Below, piece after piece: positions 45,418 through 55,079 of a DNA stretch of 64,000 nt. The notes under the pieces are model-generated. The model was not told where the DNA came from and did not search any database. It saw only the letters and a program-made list of their open reading frames with translations. The stretch lies in contig JANQQK010000028.1 in assembly GCA_028289375.1 (NCBI GenBank), forward strand, positions 193,318 to 257,317. Reading direction: 5' to 3'. Origin of the DNA: Phycisphaerae bacterium (lineage in GTDB: Bacteria > Planctomycetota > Phycisphaerae > UBA1845). How positions within the stretch are numbered: position 1 is the stretch's first letter; the number at the start of each line of letters is the position of its first letter. The position numbers were made by a program, and so were the translations under genes.

Positions 45418-46182
45418 ATGGCGTGTCGGGTTCTCATCGTGCGGGCGGCTGGTTCAAATTGCGAGCATGAGACGGCGCACGCGTGGTCGTTGGCTGGGGC
45501 AACGTGTGACATCGAGCATGTGGCGGCGCTGCGCGACCATCCGGGGCAACTCAACGACTATCAGATACTGACCATTCCCGGCGGCTTTTCGTATGGTGAC
45601 GACATCGCGGCGGGCGTGGTGTTTGGTCAGGACTTGAAACTGTTCCTGGCCGACGCATTGCGGGCGTTCGTGGATCGCGGCGGACTGATTCTCGGCATCT
45701 GCAACGGGTTTCAGGTGCTGTCGCAGGCTGGTCTGGTGCCGGGGGCGGACCTTGGCGCCGACGCCGTGACGCTGACGCAGAACACGTCGGGGCATTACGA
45801 GGATCGCTGGGTGCATTTGGCTCCGGATGCAGCGTGTGCCTTCGCTGATGACGACGGCCTGATGTGTGTGCCGGTGGCGCATGCGGAAGGGCGGTTGGTC
45901 GGTCGCGATCGGGATGTGGTGTCGGCTTTGGAAGAGCGGGGGCGGATCGCGTTTCGCTATGTCGATCAGAACGGGCAGGCCGGCGGTTATCCGATCAACC
46001 CGAATGGCAGCGTTCGCGACATCGCGGGTTTGACGGATGAAACGGGTCGCGTGCTGGGACTGATGCCGCATCCCGAACGCCATGTGCACCTGACACACCA
46101 TCCAAGCTGGACCGCGCTGCCCCGCGATCGAACACCCGACGGGCTACGCCTCTTCCGGGCGGGCGTCCGACATTTCGCGTAG
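45418..46182 (+). CDS. purQ: phosphoribosylformylglycinamidine synthase glutaminase subunit PurQ
   Basis: A class I glutamine amidotransferase of 254 residues. The nucleophile Cys lies in LGICNGFQVLS near residue 86, preceded by PGGFSYGDDI, and the His/Glu pair appears in LMPHPERHV near 220. PurQ supplies ammonia to PurL. Its ATG directly follows the purL stop codon, so the two are translated together. The length fits the long PurQ forms. Confidence 0.94.
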   Translation: MACRVLIVRAAGSNCEHETAHAWSLAGATCDIEHVAALRDHPGQLNDYQILTIPGGFSYGDDIAAGVVFGQDLKLFLADALRAFVDRGGLILGICNGFQVLSQAGLVPGADLGADAVTLTQNTSGHYEDRWVHLAPDAACAFADDDGLMCVPVAHAEGRLVGRDRDVVSALEERGRIAFRYVDQNGQAGGYPINPNGSVRDIAGLTDETGRVLGLMPHPERHVHLTHHPSWTALPRDRTPDGLRLFRAGVRHFA

Positions 46183-46195
46183 CCGACCCATCAGA

Positions 46196-47038
46196 TCACG
46201 CGCTGCTCACCTTCTCCAGCCACGTCACAAGATCGGCGAAGAACTGTTCGTGGTCGGGATCGAATTCAAGCGTGTGACGTGAGTTCTCGTATGTTGTGAT
46301 GCCCGTGTCCGGCCAACGAAGTTTGCGGACAAAGTCGGTTGTCTTGTCGTTGTCGATGATGCATTCGTCGGCTGCGAGCATCAGGTGCAGCGGGACGGGC
46401 GTTGCGCGACCGAGCTTGGCCACGATCTTGTCCATCCGTCGTGAAGCGAGGAAGAAGCCAGCCGTCGCCTGGTGAATCTGATGCGGGTCGTTTTCGAGAA
46501 ACTCGATCCATTCGGGGACAGCCGTGAACATGGTGGGATCGTTCAGCGGAATGTCGTAGTGCTTGTGCGGGGCGCTGACCATCGACATGCCGATACGGAA
46601 CATTTCGGTCTTGGATACGCCGACCAGCGGGAAGATGCCGGGCGTGATCATGCAGAGCGATGCTGTCGTCTCAGGGCGGGTTGCGTGCAGGGCAGCCACG
46701 AGCTTGCCGCCCCAACTGATGCCGGCAAGGTGGACCCTGGGGTGCTGCGTGATGTCGCGGAGATGATCGGCACAGGCCAGCCCGTCATCGAGCAGTTGCT
46801 GGACCGAATCGGCATGACCGCGATCCAGTGTGTTGCGACCCGATCCGCGGCGATCGGGCACCAACACCGTGAATCCTGCTGCCTGCATTCGCTTGGCTGA
46901 TGCGTCGTACCATCCGCAGTGCGATTGGATGCCGTGGAAGTAGAGGACGGCTCCGCGACAGGTCGCGGCTGGATAGAGCCGCGCGTATGCCTCGTAGCCA
47001 TCGGGCAGCGTGATGCGTTGTTCTTCGTACGACGTCAT
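46196..47038 (-). CDS. alpha/beta hydrolase (monoacylglycerol lipase-like)
   Basis: A protein of 280 residues. AVLYFHGIQSHCGWY near residue 30 is the oxyanion-hole HG region, LAGISWGGKL near 105 is the nucleophile elbow, and SRHTLEFDPDHEQFF near 250 has the catalytic His; an Asp in LMLAADECIIDN could complete the triad. It resembles serine aminopeptidase/lysophospholipase-type hydrolases of the S33 group. It is convergent with purQ (13 bp apart). The ATG at 47038 was chosen because residues before it look like noncoding sequence. Confidence 0.82.
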   Translation of the reverse strand: MTSYEEQRITLPDGYEAYARLYPAATCRGAVLYFHGIQSHCGWYDASAKRMQAAGFTVLVPDRRGSGRNTLDRGHADSVQQLLDDGLACADHLRDITQHPRVHLAGISWGGKLVAALHATRPETTASLCMITPGIFPLVGVSKTEMFRIGMSMVSAPHKHYDIPLNDPTMFTAVPEWIEFLENDPHQIHQATAGFFLASRRMDKIVAKLGRATPVPLHLMLAADECIIDNDKTTDFVRKLRWPDTGITTYENSRHTLEFDPDHEQFFADLVTWLEKVSSA

Positions 47039-47141
47039 GGTCAACCATGCTAAGTGCGATGGCACGAAAGAGCACGCTTCGGCTTTCGTCCTGGTGCGGC
47101 GTTCTGGTAGACTATTGGCAGTCGGGAGCAACGAGCCAATC

Positions 47142-47897
47142 ATGACCCAGCCTCAGAACACGAACATCCCCGCGGCGCTGCGACAGTGGCTGGAGACGGA
47201 TCGAATGTTTGGCCTGCGCGAGCAGCCACTTGTGCTGACGCCGCCGACAGCGAATACCTCAACCATCGCGTCGGTGGACTCGCCGGTGCAACAGGTTTCA
47301 GGCGATGCGGCCAACGCATTACGCGTGCTGGACGAGCAGCATGTCAAGGGCTGTCAGAAATGCGGGCTGGCAGCCGGACGGACGAACACCGTGTTTGGCG
47401 TCGGGTCTGCGACGGCGAGACTGGTGTTCGTTGGTGAAGCGCCTGGTTTCCACGAGGATCAGCAGGGAATTCCGTTCGTCGGCAGGGCGGGGGATTTGCT
47501 GACGCGCATGATCGCAGCCATGGGGCTGAGTCGTGAGACCGTCTACATCTGCAACGTGCTCAAATGTCGTCCGCCGAACAATCGCGACCCCGCCGCCGAT
47601 GAGATATCGGCATGCAGTCCGTATCTGTTCGAGCAATTGCGACAGATCGGCCCGGAAGTCATCGTGGCGCTCGGAGCACCGGCGGCACGGACACTTCTGG
47701 AGACCGGCCTCGGCATCGGAAAGCTCCGCGGCACGTTCCATGAATTCCGACTGCCCAATAGCGAAGGCCACGTGATCCCGCTGATGCCGACCTACCACCC
47801 CGCCTATCTGTTGCGGAACCCGGCGGAAAAGGTCAAGGCGTGGGCCGACCTGCAAACGGTGATGCGCAAGCTCGGGCTCGAAATGCCAAAGCGCTGA
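47142..47897 (+). CDS. family 4 uracil-DNA glycosylase (iron-sulfur)
   Basis: A protein of 251 residues. The catalytic segment GEAPGFHEDQQGIPFVGRAGDLL is at residues 107-130. Four Cys that could bind the [4Fe-4S] cluster are seen: Cys in QKCGLA (with a Cys three residues before it), Cys in ICNVLKCRPP and Cys in ISACSPYL. MPTYHPAYLLR near the C-terminus has the active-site His. It removes uracil from DNA. A -10-like TAGACT lies at 47108-47113, but I see no matching -35 box. The N-terminal 60 residues are a variable Pro/Thr-rich tail common in this family. Confidence 0.92.
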   Translation: MTQPQNTNIPAALRQWLETDRMFGLREQPLVLTPPTANTSTIASVDSPVQQVSGDAANALRVLDEQHVKGCQKCGLAAGRTNTVFGVGSATARLVFVGEAPGFHEDQQGIPFVGRAGDLLTRMIAAMGLSRETVYICNVLKCRPPNNRDPAADEISACSPYLFEQLRQIGPEVIVALGAPAARTLLETGLGIGKLRGTFHEFRLPNSEGHVIPLMPTYHPAYLLRNPAEKVKAWADLQTVMRKLGLEMPKR

Positions 47898-47921
47898 ATG
47901 TGCGAATGTGAAGGCAGTCGA

Positions 47922-49610
47922 TCAGGCCGACGGGTGCAATTCCTGCTGAGCGGGGTCATTGGTTGACTTGTCGCCATTCGGCGATGCGGCATCGAGCACG
48001 ACAACAAAGCTGGTGCCCTCACTGCTGCTATGCACCTCGATCGACCCCTGAAGTTCGTCGACGATCTTCTTGCACGCCGCCAGCCCCAGACCCGTACCGC
48101 CATGCCCCTTGGTGGAGTGAAACGCCTCGAAGATGCTCTGGCGATCTTCTTCGGCGATGCCGGGACCATTGTCGCTGATGGTCAGTCGTGCTTCGCCATG
48201 CTCGGTGTCATGAATGGTGCGGACGAGGATGCGACCCGTGTCCGCGTCCACGGCTTCAACGGCGTTGAGCACGATGTTGGTGATGACCTGGTGGATGCCG
48301 TCGTTGTCCAGCGGTATCAGCGGCAGGTCGTCGAGATCGGTCTTGATGTCCACGTGCTTCGAATCTGCTGCCGTGATGCACAGGCCGACCGCGTCCTCCA
48401 CGACGTCGTTGAGCTGAGCCAGTTCCACCTGCGGCTCACGCTGCTTACTGAATGTGAGCATGTTGGTGGCCAGCCGCATGGTCCGTTCGAGGTTTCGTTG
48501 CACGATGGTCCATCCGGAACCGACGCGATCGAGATTGCCGCGCTTGATACCCATTTCGACCACATCGGCGCCGCTTCGAATCCCCTGCAGGATGTTGCGA
48601 ATGTTGTGCGAGAGATGAGCCACGGTCTCGCCGACAGCCGCGAGGCGTTCCTGCCGCACACGCGCCTCGATGAGACGTGCGTTTTCGATGGCCATGCCCG
48701 CGAGCTTGCCGATGGCGGTTGCGACGAGCAGTTGCTGTTGGGAGTAGGTATGAATGCTCATCGGGCAGTCGATTTGAATCACGCCGGCCACGTCGTAGTG
48801 CATGAGAATCGGCACGCAGATGACGCTGCGCAAACCCAGTTGCGCGATGCTCGCATCCTTGCTGCCGGCTCCGAAGCGTGTCTCGGACTGTGCATTGGCG
48901 CACAGCACGCCCTGACGCGTCTGCAGAACGTGGTTGATGATGCGGCGAGACGTGATGACCCGGTCGTCTTCGCCACCACGTTTCTTGCGATGTCGAATGA
49001 CCGCCGGCTCCATGTCGCCGCTTTCCGCGTCACGCAGCAGAATGAAGACACGGTCCGACGGCAGATGGCTGATGATAATGTCGGTCGTGCGTTCCAGAAA
49101 CTCGTTGATGCTCGAGAATGTTCCAATCGACTCAGCCAATTGATACATGACGTTCCAGGCGTGCACGGCGTCGGAAGTCTCGGGCGACGCGAGGATGACG
49201 CTTTCATCACCGGCCGTTGCGCTGGCAAGAATCGACGCATCGAAGTTCTTGTCGTCGCCCTGCAGTTCGACGAGGTCATTGCTCCAGCCGGCCTGCGGAA
49301 TCGGGCCGGCTGCGTGCTCATCAGCGTTGAGACTGAAGGAAAGCAACGTACCACCGATGCGGACGCGATCGGCGTGCTTCAGCACGGTTGGCCCGTCGAT
49401 CCGCTGCCCATTCACGTAGGTGCCGTTGGAGCTGTGGAAGTCCTCGATGTGCCAGTGGCCATCTTTGAGCCGCATCTCAGCATGACGCCGCGAAATCGCA
49501 TGGTCGGTCAGCGGCACTTCAACGGACCGGCGACCGAGAACAATCGCGTCGCCGTCGAGCGTGAAACGCTTGCCCTTATCCGGACCTTGCAGGACGTGAA
49601 ATGCCGGCAC
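47922..49610 (-). CDS. FHA-GAF sensor histidine kinase
   Basis: A protein of 562 residues, starting with GTG. Residues 1-95 form an FHA domain (VLGRRS, SRRHAEM and SSNGTYVNG), residues of about 155-310 a GAF domain (PSDRVFILLRD), residues 325-400 the dimerisation and phospho-acceptor region with LSHNIRNILQG, and residues 430-545 the ATPase (NIVLNAVEAVD, ISDNGPGIA and GTGLGLAACKK). The HNIRN box is of the H-x3-N type rather than the common H-E-L. No membrane helix is seen, so the kinase is probably cytoplasmic and reads phosphorylated partners through its FHA domain. AAGGGA lies 7 nt before the GTG. No response regulator gene is adjacent. Confidence 0.9.
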   Translation of the reverse strand: MPAFHVLQGPDKGKRFTLDGDAIVLGRRSVEVPLTDHAISRRHAEMRLKDGHWHIEDFHSSNGTYVNGQRIDGPTVLKHADRVRIGGTLLSFSLNADEHAAGPIPQAGWSNDLVELQGDDKNFDASILASATAGDESVILASPETSDAVHAWNVMYQLAESIGTFSSINEFLERTTDIIISHLPSDRVFILLRDAESGDMEPAVIRHRKKRGGEDDRVITSRRIINHVLQTRQGVLCANAQSETRFGAGSKDASIAQLGLRSVICVPILMHYDVAGVIQIDCPMSIHTYSQQQLLVATAIGKLAGMAIENARLIEARVRQERLAAVGETVAHLSHNIRNILQGIRSGADVVEMGIKRGNLDRVGSGWTIVQRNLERTMRLATNMLTFSKQREPQVELAQLNDVVEDAVGLCITAADSKHVDIKTDLDDLPLIPLDNDGIHQVITNIVLNAVEAVDADTGRILVRTIHDTEHGEARLTISDNGPGIAEEDRQSIFEAFHSTKGHGGTGLGLAACKKIVDELQGSIEVHSSSEGTSFVVVLDAASPNGDKSTNDPAQQELHPSA

Positions 49611-49936
49611 AGGCCATTCCCTTTCCGAATGCCATCAATCAACGCGATCGACGTCAGAATCGACAGAAGGCACGCCTCGATCATAGCACCAGTCAAGACG
49701 CGGTTGGTTGTAGACGCGGCTGATGCCGCGCACGGGCCCACCTCGGTTTCAGTCTAAAAATCTGCCGTTGCCATGTCAATTTAAACTTGATTTTACGCAG
49801 TTGACGCCCCGCGCCCGCGTCGTCGCATGATCAAGCCGCCGTTCATGATAACCGACACCATCTAGGTGACATGCAGGCCACAAGGCACGTGAACATTTAC
49901 CGGACCTGGCGCTGCAGCAATTTGGGGGTGACCACC
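49611..49936. other. divergent spacer with a strong minus-strand promoter
   Basis: About 325 bp between the kinase gene and a divergent small gene. The middle (49750-49800) is A/T-rich and contains the promoter of the kinase gene. I saw no firm promoter for the plus-strand gene. Confidence 0.55.
49751..49779 (-). promoter_or_regulatory. sigma70-type promoter of the histidine kinase gene
   Basis: On the minus strand TTGACA (49779-49774), a perfect -35 box, and TAGACT (49756-49751) lie 17 bp apart. Transcription would start near 49744, giving a leader of about 134 nt. Confidence 0.65.
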
Positions 49937-50464
49937 GTGAGTAAGCCACGCAGTTTGCAATCGTTGCATGAGATGGGAACCGGAAAGCACGACGCCCAGA
50001 AGTCGAATTCCAGTCTCGAGAAAACGCTCGACTCCCTGCTCGGACCGGGGGAGTCAGCTCCCAGCGAACAGACACCCGCCACCGCCGACGCCAAACCATC
50101 GCCCATCGATACGCTGCGAAACCTCCTGGAGGAGGAACTGCTGCACGCTGTCGAGGACTTTGCCCTGCGGTATCAGGAGAAGGGCATCGCCGTCTCCATC
50201 GATTGTTCCGAATTTCTGAGTGGCGAATCGCGAACAATCGTCGTCGACGTGGGGTTCGGCAGCTTGCGGTGCAAGCTTGAAGGCTTGGTGACACAAGACG
50301 GCATCGCATTTCAGGAATCGCGTTTCGTATCAGGCGTCGCGGGTACGGTGACAGCCGGCCCGATGCTCAGGCTTCGCGGCCTCACGGCTGAGTTGTTCGT
50401 GAACTACATCTACGACCGTACCATCTCGCTTGTGCACGAAGCGAAGCGCTCTGCCAAGACTTAG
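49937..50464 (+). CDS. conserved-looking protein of unknown function
   Basis: A protein of 175 residues with a polar, low-complexity N-terminal part (to about residue 60) and a compact C-terminal domain (TLRNLLEEELLHAVEDFAL, then several beta strands). No signal peptide, membrane segment or known motif is apparent. The GTG at 49937 has GGGGG 8 nt upstream and is preferred to the ATG at 49871, which has no such site. It diverges from the kinase gene and converges with the SPFH/ABC operon. I do not recognise a family. Confidence 0.55.
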   Translation: MSKPRSLQSLHEMGTGKHDAQKSNSSLEKTLDSLLGPGESAPSEQTPATADAKPSPIDTLRNLLEEELLHAVEDFALRYQEKGIAVSIDCSEFLSGESRTIVVDVGFGSLRCKLEGLVTQDGIAFQESRFVSGVAGTVTAGPMLRLRGLTAELFVNYIYDRTISLVHEAKRSAKT

Positions 50465-50485
50465 AAGCGCAGGCACATCACAGGG

Positions 50486-52468
50486 TCAGCTCTTCTCGCC
50501 GTGGCTTAGATTCTCCATCGATTTGTTTGATGGTTCGATTTTCTCGCGATACGCCTCCATTCCCTCTGGTGGTGGGAAGGTCCGCATCGGATCGAGCGGT
50601 GGGGTGTTGTCGGCACAGATGGACAAGAAGTAGTCGGACAAGCGATCGTACGTTGTTCGACGGGTATCCTCCGGCAGTCGCCGCCACAATCGAGCCTTGT
50701 GCATCACGAAGACGGCGTCGGAAGGCATCTTCATGAAGTCCACCACGGCGTTGGCGTACATCTGCTTGAGCGGTGGCAGATTCTGGCGACCGAATTGTCC
50801 GACGTCGGGGTTCAGATTCTTCATGTAGTAAACCCAGAACTCACGCGCCCACTCGTACGCCCCGATGCTCTTGTCCGACTCGCCAAGGCTCAGCCACTTC
50901 AGCGATCGCATGAACCATGACCCGATTTGCATGTTGGTCGTCTTGAAGCTGCCGAGGTTCTCCTTGAAGTCCTTGAGCACGAAGTCCTTCAGCGGCATGA
51001 AATAGTCGGCACGCGGGGAGCCATCATTGTTGCGGTTGTATTTTTGCAGGTACGCGTAGTATTCCTTGGCTTGGTCCAGGTTTGCCTTGCCGCCTTCGAT
51101 GTAGAGTTGACGAATAGCATCACTCAGGAAATTGTGGTGTCCGTCCTTGTAGTTCGGACCGGCGGTTCCGGGGATGTAGCGTGGGTCGTCCTTGAACTGC
51201 TCGCGCCCCAATTCGATGTAGGCTTCGTGCATGTAGGGAATAAATCGCGCGTCGGGAAGCAATTCAAGGTACGAATTCTCGGGGTCATCGAAGTCGGGCT
51301 CGAGAATCATGTTGCCGCGCTTCACCGTGAGCGCCAGGCCAAAGAGGATGTAGCGACACACGTTCATCGAGTCATTTTCATCGAGCACGAGATGACCACG
51401 TGTCATCATGTTGCCGCGCGTCGCCCAGTACAGCGCATGCATGTATGCGTTTCGCCAGTCGATCGGACCATACTTTTCCATCAACTGCAGCATCCACGCG
51501 GGATCCATGTTCAATTCTTCACGGAGTTGCTGACTCCGCAGGCAGGCAAGAAGACGATCGCGAACCTCGATATTTTTCGGATCCGCCAGCAATTCCACCC
51601 GCGCCTGCAGTTCGGTACGGATGATGTTCTCCTCGATACCGGACATCACCTCGCGAATCTGAAGCGTGCTGCGCAAATGCTTGGCCACGAACTCCAGGAA
51701 CGACAAATCGGGGGACAGGTTGACTGTGGCAAGCCGATCGACAAATGCTGCGACTTCCGGATCTTCTGCCAGAAGGTCATCAAAATGTGCAGGCGCCGTG
51801 GCCACCGGTCGAAAGGCGTTGATGACGTCCTCTGCGTCGGTTGACGCAATTGGCGGACCGAGTATCCGTTCTATCTGAACGGCCAACTCTTTCTTGTAAT
51901 GCCAGTGATGATCGTCGAGGAAGTCGCCGACTTTGTGCCAGAAGATGTACCCAAGCTCGAGATAAAGACCAATCGACTTCTCGTTGTACCGCAGTCCTTC
52001 GTTGCGCAGCAATTCGATGCCCTTGTTTACCCAGTACCATCGACCCTCTGGCGTATAGTTGGCCACGCTGACGTTGTACGACAGGTTCCACGCGGCATAC
52101 TTCCACACGGATGGGAAGCGCGGAGCCATCTTGCACAGCAGCGTCGACAGTCTGTTGATCTCGTAAAACTTGCTGTCTTGTTTGAGTTTCTCCATGCGCA
52201 TGAAGGCAATGTCGATCGCCAACGCGCGAAACGTGCCGGTTTTGGTCAGGAGGGCGATGTCGGGTGGCAGGCCCTTGGTCGAATTGGCGTCGAGGGTGAG
52301 TTGATGCTCCGTGCGCAGACGGTCGATGGGCGCCACCAGAAGCGACGCTGCTCCCAACAGCGCAATGGCTGACACAATGCAGATAATCTGCACGTTGCGT
52401 TCGCCGCGTTTGGCCTTCTCGCGTTTGGCGAGGTACTCGGGAAGATGGGCATCGATCAACTGCGTCAT
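50486..52468 (-). CDS. membrane-anchored TPR-like protein, last gene of the SPFH/ABC operon
   Basis: A protein of 660 residues. A single membrane helix lies at residues 27-48 (IICIVSAIALLGAASLLV), and the long extracytoplasmic part is helical and rich in aromatic residues (APRFPSVWKYAAWNLSYN, YWVNKGIELLRNEGLRYN, LYLELGYIFWHKVGDF), typical of degenerate TPR repeats. It lies 19 bp downstream of the ABC permease gene. The context suggests a periplasmic subunit or partner of the transporter. I know no characterised homologue. Confidence 0.7.
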   Translation of the reverse strand: MTQLIDAHLPEYLAKREKAKRGERNVQIICIVSAIALLGAASLLVAPIDRLRTEHQLTLDANSTKGLPPDIALLTKTGTFRALAIDIAFMRMEKLKQDSKFYEINRLSTLLCKMAPRFPSVWKYAAWNLSYNVSVANYTPEGRWYWVNKGIELLRNEGLRYNEKSIGLYLELGYIFWHKVGDFLDDHHWHYKKELAVQIERILGPPIASTDAEDVINAFRPVATAPAHFDDLLAEDPEVAAFVDRLATVNLSPDLSFLEFVAKHLRSTLQIREVMSGIEENIIRTELQARVELLADPKNIEVRDRLLACLRSQQLREELNMDPAWMLQLMEKYGPIDWRNAYMHALYWATRGNMMTRGHLVLDENDSMNVCRYILFGLALTVKRGNMILEPDFDDPENSYLELLPDARFIPYMHEAYIELGREQFKDDPRYIPGTAGPNYKDGHHNFLSDAIRQLYIEGGKANLDQAKEYYAYLQKYNRNNDGSPRADYFMPLKDFVLKDFKENLGSFKTTNMQIGSWFMRSLKWLSLGESDKSIGAYEWAREFWVYYMKNLNPDVGQFGRQNLPPLKQMYANAVVDFMKMPSDAVFVMHKARLWRRLPEDTRRTTYDRLSDYFLSICADNTPPLDPMRTFPPPEGMEAYREKIEPSNKSMENLSHGEKS

Positions 52469-52487
52469 GGTGTCTTCTCAATACGCC

Positions 52488-53870
52488 TCAGACGGACGCT
52501 TCTGATACCTCCCGACGTTGGAACATGATGCACGCGAACGCCATGATGGCCGTGGTGTACAACATCACCAGCACACCCACACCCTGCAGCACCCAACGGA
52601 GCGTCACGTTGCGACCGTCGACCAGAACATCCGTTCCGTCGTAATGCGAAAACCTCGGAACGACCAGGAACGCAACGCGGTAAACGTAGGCGGTCACCGT
52701 GCGGAAGACCCCCGCAGCCCCCTCCTGATCAAAATAGAACACCGCATCTTCGAGGTAGCCGGCCATCGTCGCCATCGCCAAAAACGTGAACGAAATCAGA
52801 CACGCGACCGGGTACGAAAACAGACACGTCATGAAGATCGCAAAAGCCGTCAGCACAATCAATCGGCAGGCCACCAGCGACAAGAGGCGAAACAGATTCC
52901 CGCCGAACGTGCCGACCGTGAAGAGAACCTGCATCGGCTCATCGGGTAGAAACGTCACGGTGTTGGCGTACTGCGGCTCTCCCTTGTAGGGATTCTGATT
53001 GACGAACTCAATCCTGAGAGAGTGATCGGCGGCGACGGCGTCGGTTGGCACTGAGAAGGTGTGGTACCGCGTGATCATGTCGCGGCGGTCGATGTAGTAG
53101 ACGGGCGTGTTCTTATCCGGATTCCCCGCGACCCAGAGACAACGCAGAATCTCGTCGGGCGGATAGCGATAGACGGTCGGTTTGTACTTGATTTGCAGGG
53201 TCTTGTCCGGACTTCGCTCGCACCGAACGTTTTCAAACTCGAATGTCCGCACCTGCATCGGCAGCACCGTCCGCCACCGAGTCTCGATTTCGCGGGACAT
53301 CCGCTCCTTCTCAACTTCGGGATCGTGATCGACGACATTCGCGTAGCCTCCGCCGTCGACACGCTCCTGGTACACCTCCGTTGCCCGGGCTGTAAAGTCC
53401 GGCGGCCGCAATTCAATCGAATGCCGCGCCGTCAGGACTTCCTCTTGCAGGCGGCTCGCGTCCAACTCGTCCCGCGGCGTCATCTTCGCGAGAAGGCTTG
53501 CACCCGCATAGATGCCGACACCCGACACAGCCAACAGTGACATATTGATGAGGACAATGCCGCAAAACTTGCCCAGAACAAACTGCCAACGTGGCAGCGG
53601 CTTGGCCATCAGCATCAGAATCTGGCGGTTGGCGATCTCGTCCGAGACCGAGCGTGACAGGAACACCGTCAGCAACGCAAGCAGGAATCCGACCAACCGA
53701 AGTGCCAGCGACAGATACGTCTGCACCGCAGAGCTGACCGAGTCCTCGTGTCGCAGCGAATAGGGCAGTCCGACCACAAGAATCAGCAGGACCGCGACGA
53801 AGATCACCGCGATCCGCATGCGGATCCCCTCCGCCACCGTCTGTCGCGCGATCGCCCAGAGCCTACCCAA
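52488..53870 (-). CDS. ABC-2-type transporter permease
   Basis: A protein of 460 residues. It begins LWAIARQTVAEGIRMRI, the same opening motif as the permease at 59675 (IARNTFTETIRQP), then has a membrane helix, a second one with SVSDEIANRQILMLMAKPLPRWQFVLGK, a large extracytoplasmic loop of about 200 residues, and three or four more helices at the C-terminus. The TTG start at 53870 overlaps the ATPase gene by 8 bp and keeps the family N-terminus; an ATG at 53819 has a better Shine-Dalgarno (GGAGGGG) but would remove that motif. It probably forms an exporter with the ATPase upstream. Confidence 0.8.
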   Translation of the reverse strand: MGRLWAIARQTVAEGIRMRIAVIFVAVLLILVVGLPYSLRHEDSVSSAVQTYLSLALRLVGFLLALLTVFLSRSVSDEIANRQILMLMAKPLPRWQFVLGKFCGIVLINMSLLAVSGVGIYAGASLLAKMTPRDELDASRLQEEVLTARHSIELRPPDFTARATEVYQERVDGGGYANVVDHDPEVEKERMSREIETRWRTVLPMQVRTFEFENVRCERSPDKTLQIKYKPTVYRYPPDEILRCLWVAGNPDKNTPVYYIDRRDMITRYHTFSVPTDAVAADHSLRIEFVNQNPYKGEPQYANTVTFLPDEPMQVLFTVGTFGGNLFRLLSLVACRLIVLTAFAIFMTCLFSYPVACLISFTFLAMATMAGYLEDAVFYFDQEGAAGVFRTVTAYVYRVAFLVVPRFSHYDGTDVLVDGRNVTLRWVLQGVGVLVMLYTTAIMAFACIMFQRREVSEASV

Positions 53871-55062
53871 CGCTGTCGTCCTTCTCTTGTTTGAGCAGCG
53901 AATCGATGACGGCCTGGTCCGCAACGGGTTTCGTTCGCGGCGTCTCATCGATGGCTGGCTGCGGTGTGGATTGCGTTGACAACGATGCCGGCGGCTTCTC
54001 ATCGGTCAGACTTGCGATCAATTTCTTGCGCGATTCTTCCTCGGGTTTGGGCTTGCTCGCGTGGACCTGCTCGATCGTGACTTTGTGCACTTCACGGTCA
54101 GCCGCGGACACCAGCGTTCCGATCAGATCGGTTGGCTCTTCCGTTCCGATGAAGTCGGGCAGATCACCGCCGGACTTCGCACCGGCGGTCACGATGTTGG
54201 CCGCCTGCGCCTGCTCCACCGTGCGCATGAACACCGCCTCAAGACGGTCGGCCGGCGGCGCCACCTGAATGACGTCCTTGTTCTCAGTCTCGCGGATGAC
54301 CCGTCGCACGCGTTCGATGGTGGAGTCGCTCAAACGTTCCGTCGTGATCTGCGTGCGATCGTCCTGTCGCAGCAATTCGTTGATCGGGCCTTCCGCACGC
54401 TGCTGACCGCCATAGAGAATGCACACGCGATCGCAGACATCCTCCACATCTGCGAGCAAGTGACTCGACAGCAAAATCGTCTTGCCACGATCCGCCAACT
54501 CGCGAATCACGTTCTTGATCTGACGCATGCCGATCGGGTCCATGCCCGCCGTCGGCTCGTCGAGAATCAGAAACTCGGGGTCATTGATCAGCGCCTGCGC
54601 CAACCCGATACGCCGGGCCATGCCCTTTGAATACTCCCCGACCCGCCGTTTGCCCTCGGTGCTCAGTCCCACCATATCGAGCAACTTCTCGATACGATCG
54701 TCGCGATGCTTCGCCGGCAGCTTGAACAACCGACCATACAGATCCAACGTCTCGCGAGCGTTCAAATAACGGTAGAGGTAGGAATCTTCCGGTAGAAAGC
54801 CGATGCGCGATTTCACCGCGACATCGGTCGGTGGATGCCCGAAAATGGCGATGCGACCGCGCGTCGGATAGAGCAGACCCAGCAGCATCTTGATCGTCGT
54901 GCTCTTGCCCGATCCGTTCGGACCCAACAAGCCGAACACCTCGCCGCGACGCACCTCGATGTTGAGATCGTTCACCGCCGCAACGCGATTACGCCGCCAG
55001 AAATCCTTGAATATCTTGGTCAGCCCGGCTGTCTGAACAACCGGAATCTGCCGCTCATCCAT
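53863..55062 (-). CDS. ABC transporter ATP-binding protein with C-terminal extension
   Basis: A protein of 399 residues. The nucleotide-binding domain has Walker A GPNGSGKST near residue 48, the signature YSKGMARRIGLAQAL near 139, Walker B LILDEPTAGMD near 165 and the switch His in LLSSHLLADVE. The C-terminal 160 residues are polar and acidic and contain no known domain; they are longer than in most ABC-2 ATPases. It lies 17 bp downstream of the third SPFH gene and overlaps the permease gene, so it belongs to that operon. Confidence 0.9.
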   Translation of the reverse strand: MDERQIPVVQTAGLTKIFKDFWRRNRVAAVNDLNIEVRRGEVFGLLGPNGSGKSTTIKMLLGLLYPTRGRIAIFGHPPTDVAVKSRIGFLPEDSYLYRYLNARETLDLYGRLFKLPAKHRDDRIEKLLDMVGLSTEGKRRVGEYSKGMARRIGLAQALINDPEFLILDEPTAGMDPIGMRQIKNVIRELADRGKTILLSSHLLADVEDVCDRVCILYGGQQRAEGPINELLRQDDRTQITTERLSDSTIERVRRVIRETENKDVIQVAPPADRLEAVFMRTVEQAQAANIVTAGAKSGGDLPDFIGTEEPTDLIGTLVSAADREVHKVTIEQVHASKPKPEEESRKKLIASLTDEKPPASLSTQSTPQPAIDETPRTKPVADQAVIDSLLKQEKDDSVG

Positions 55063-55079
55063 TGTCCGCTCCCGTACCG

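Noticed and set aside
48030..49757. 575-codon open frame on the plus strand
   Set aside because: It is antisense to the histidine kinase gene and encodes no recognisable motif; high GC gives long antisense frames.
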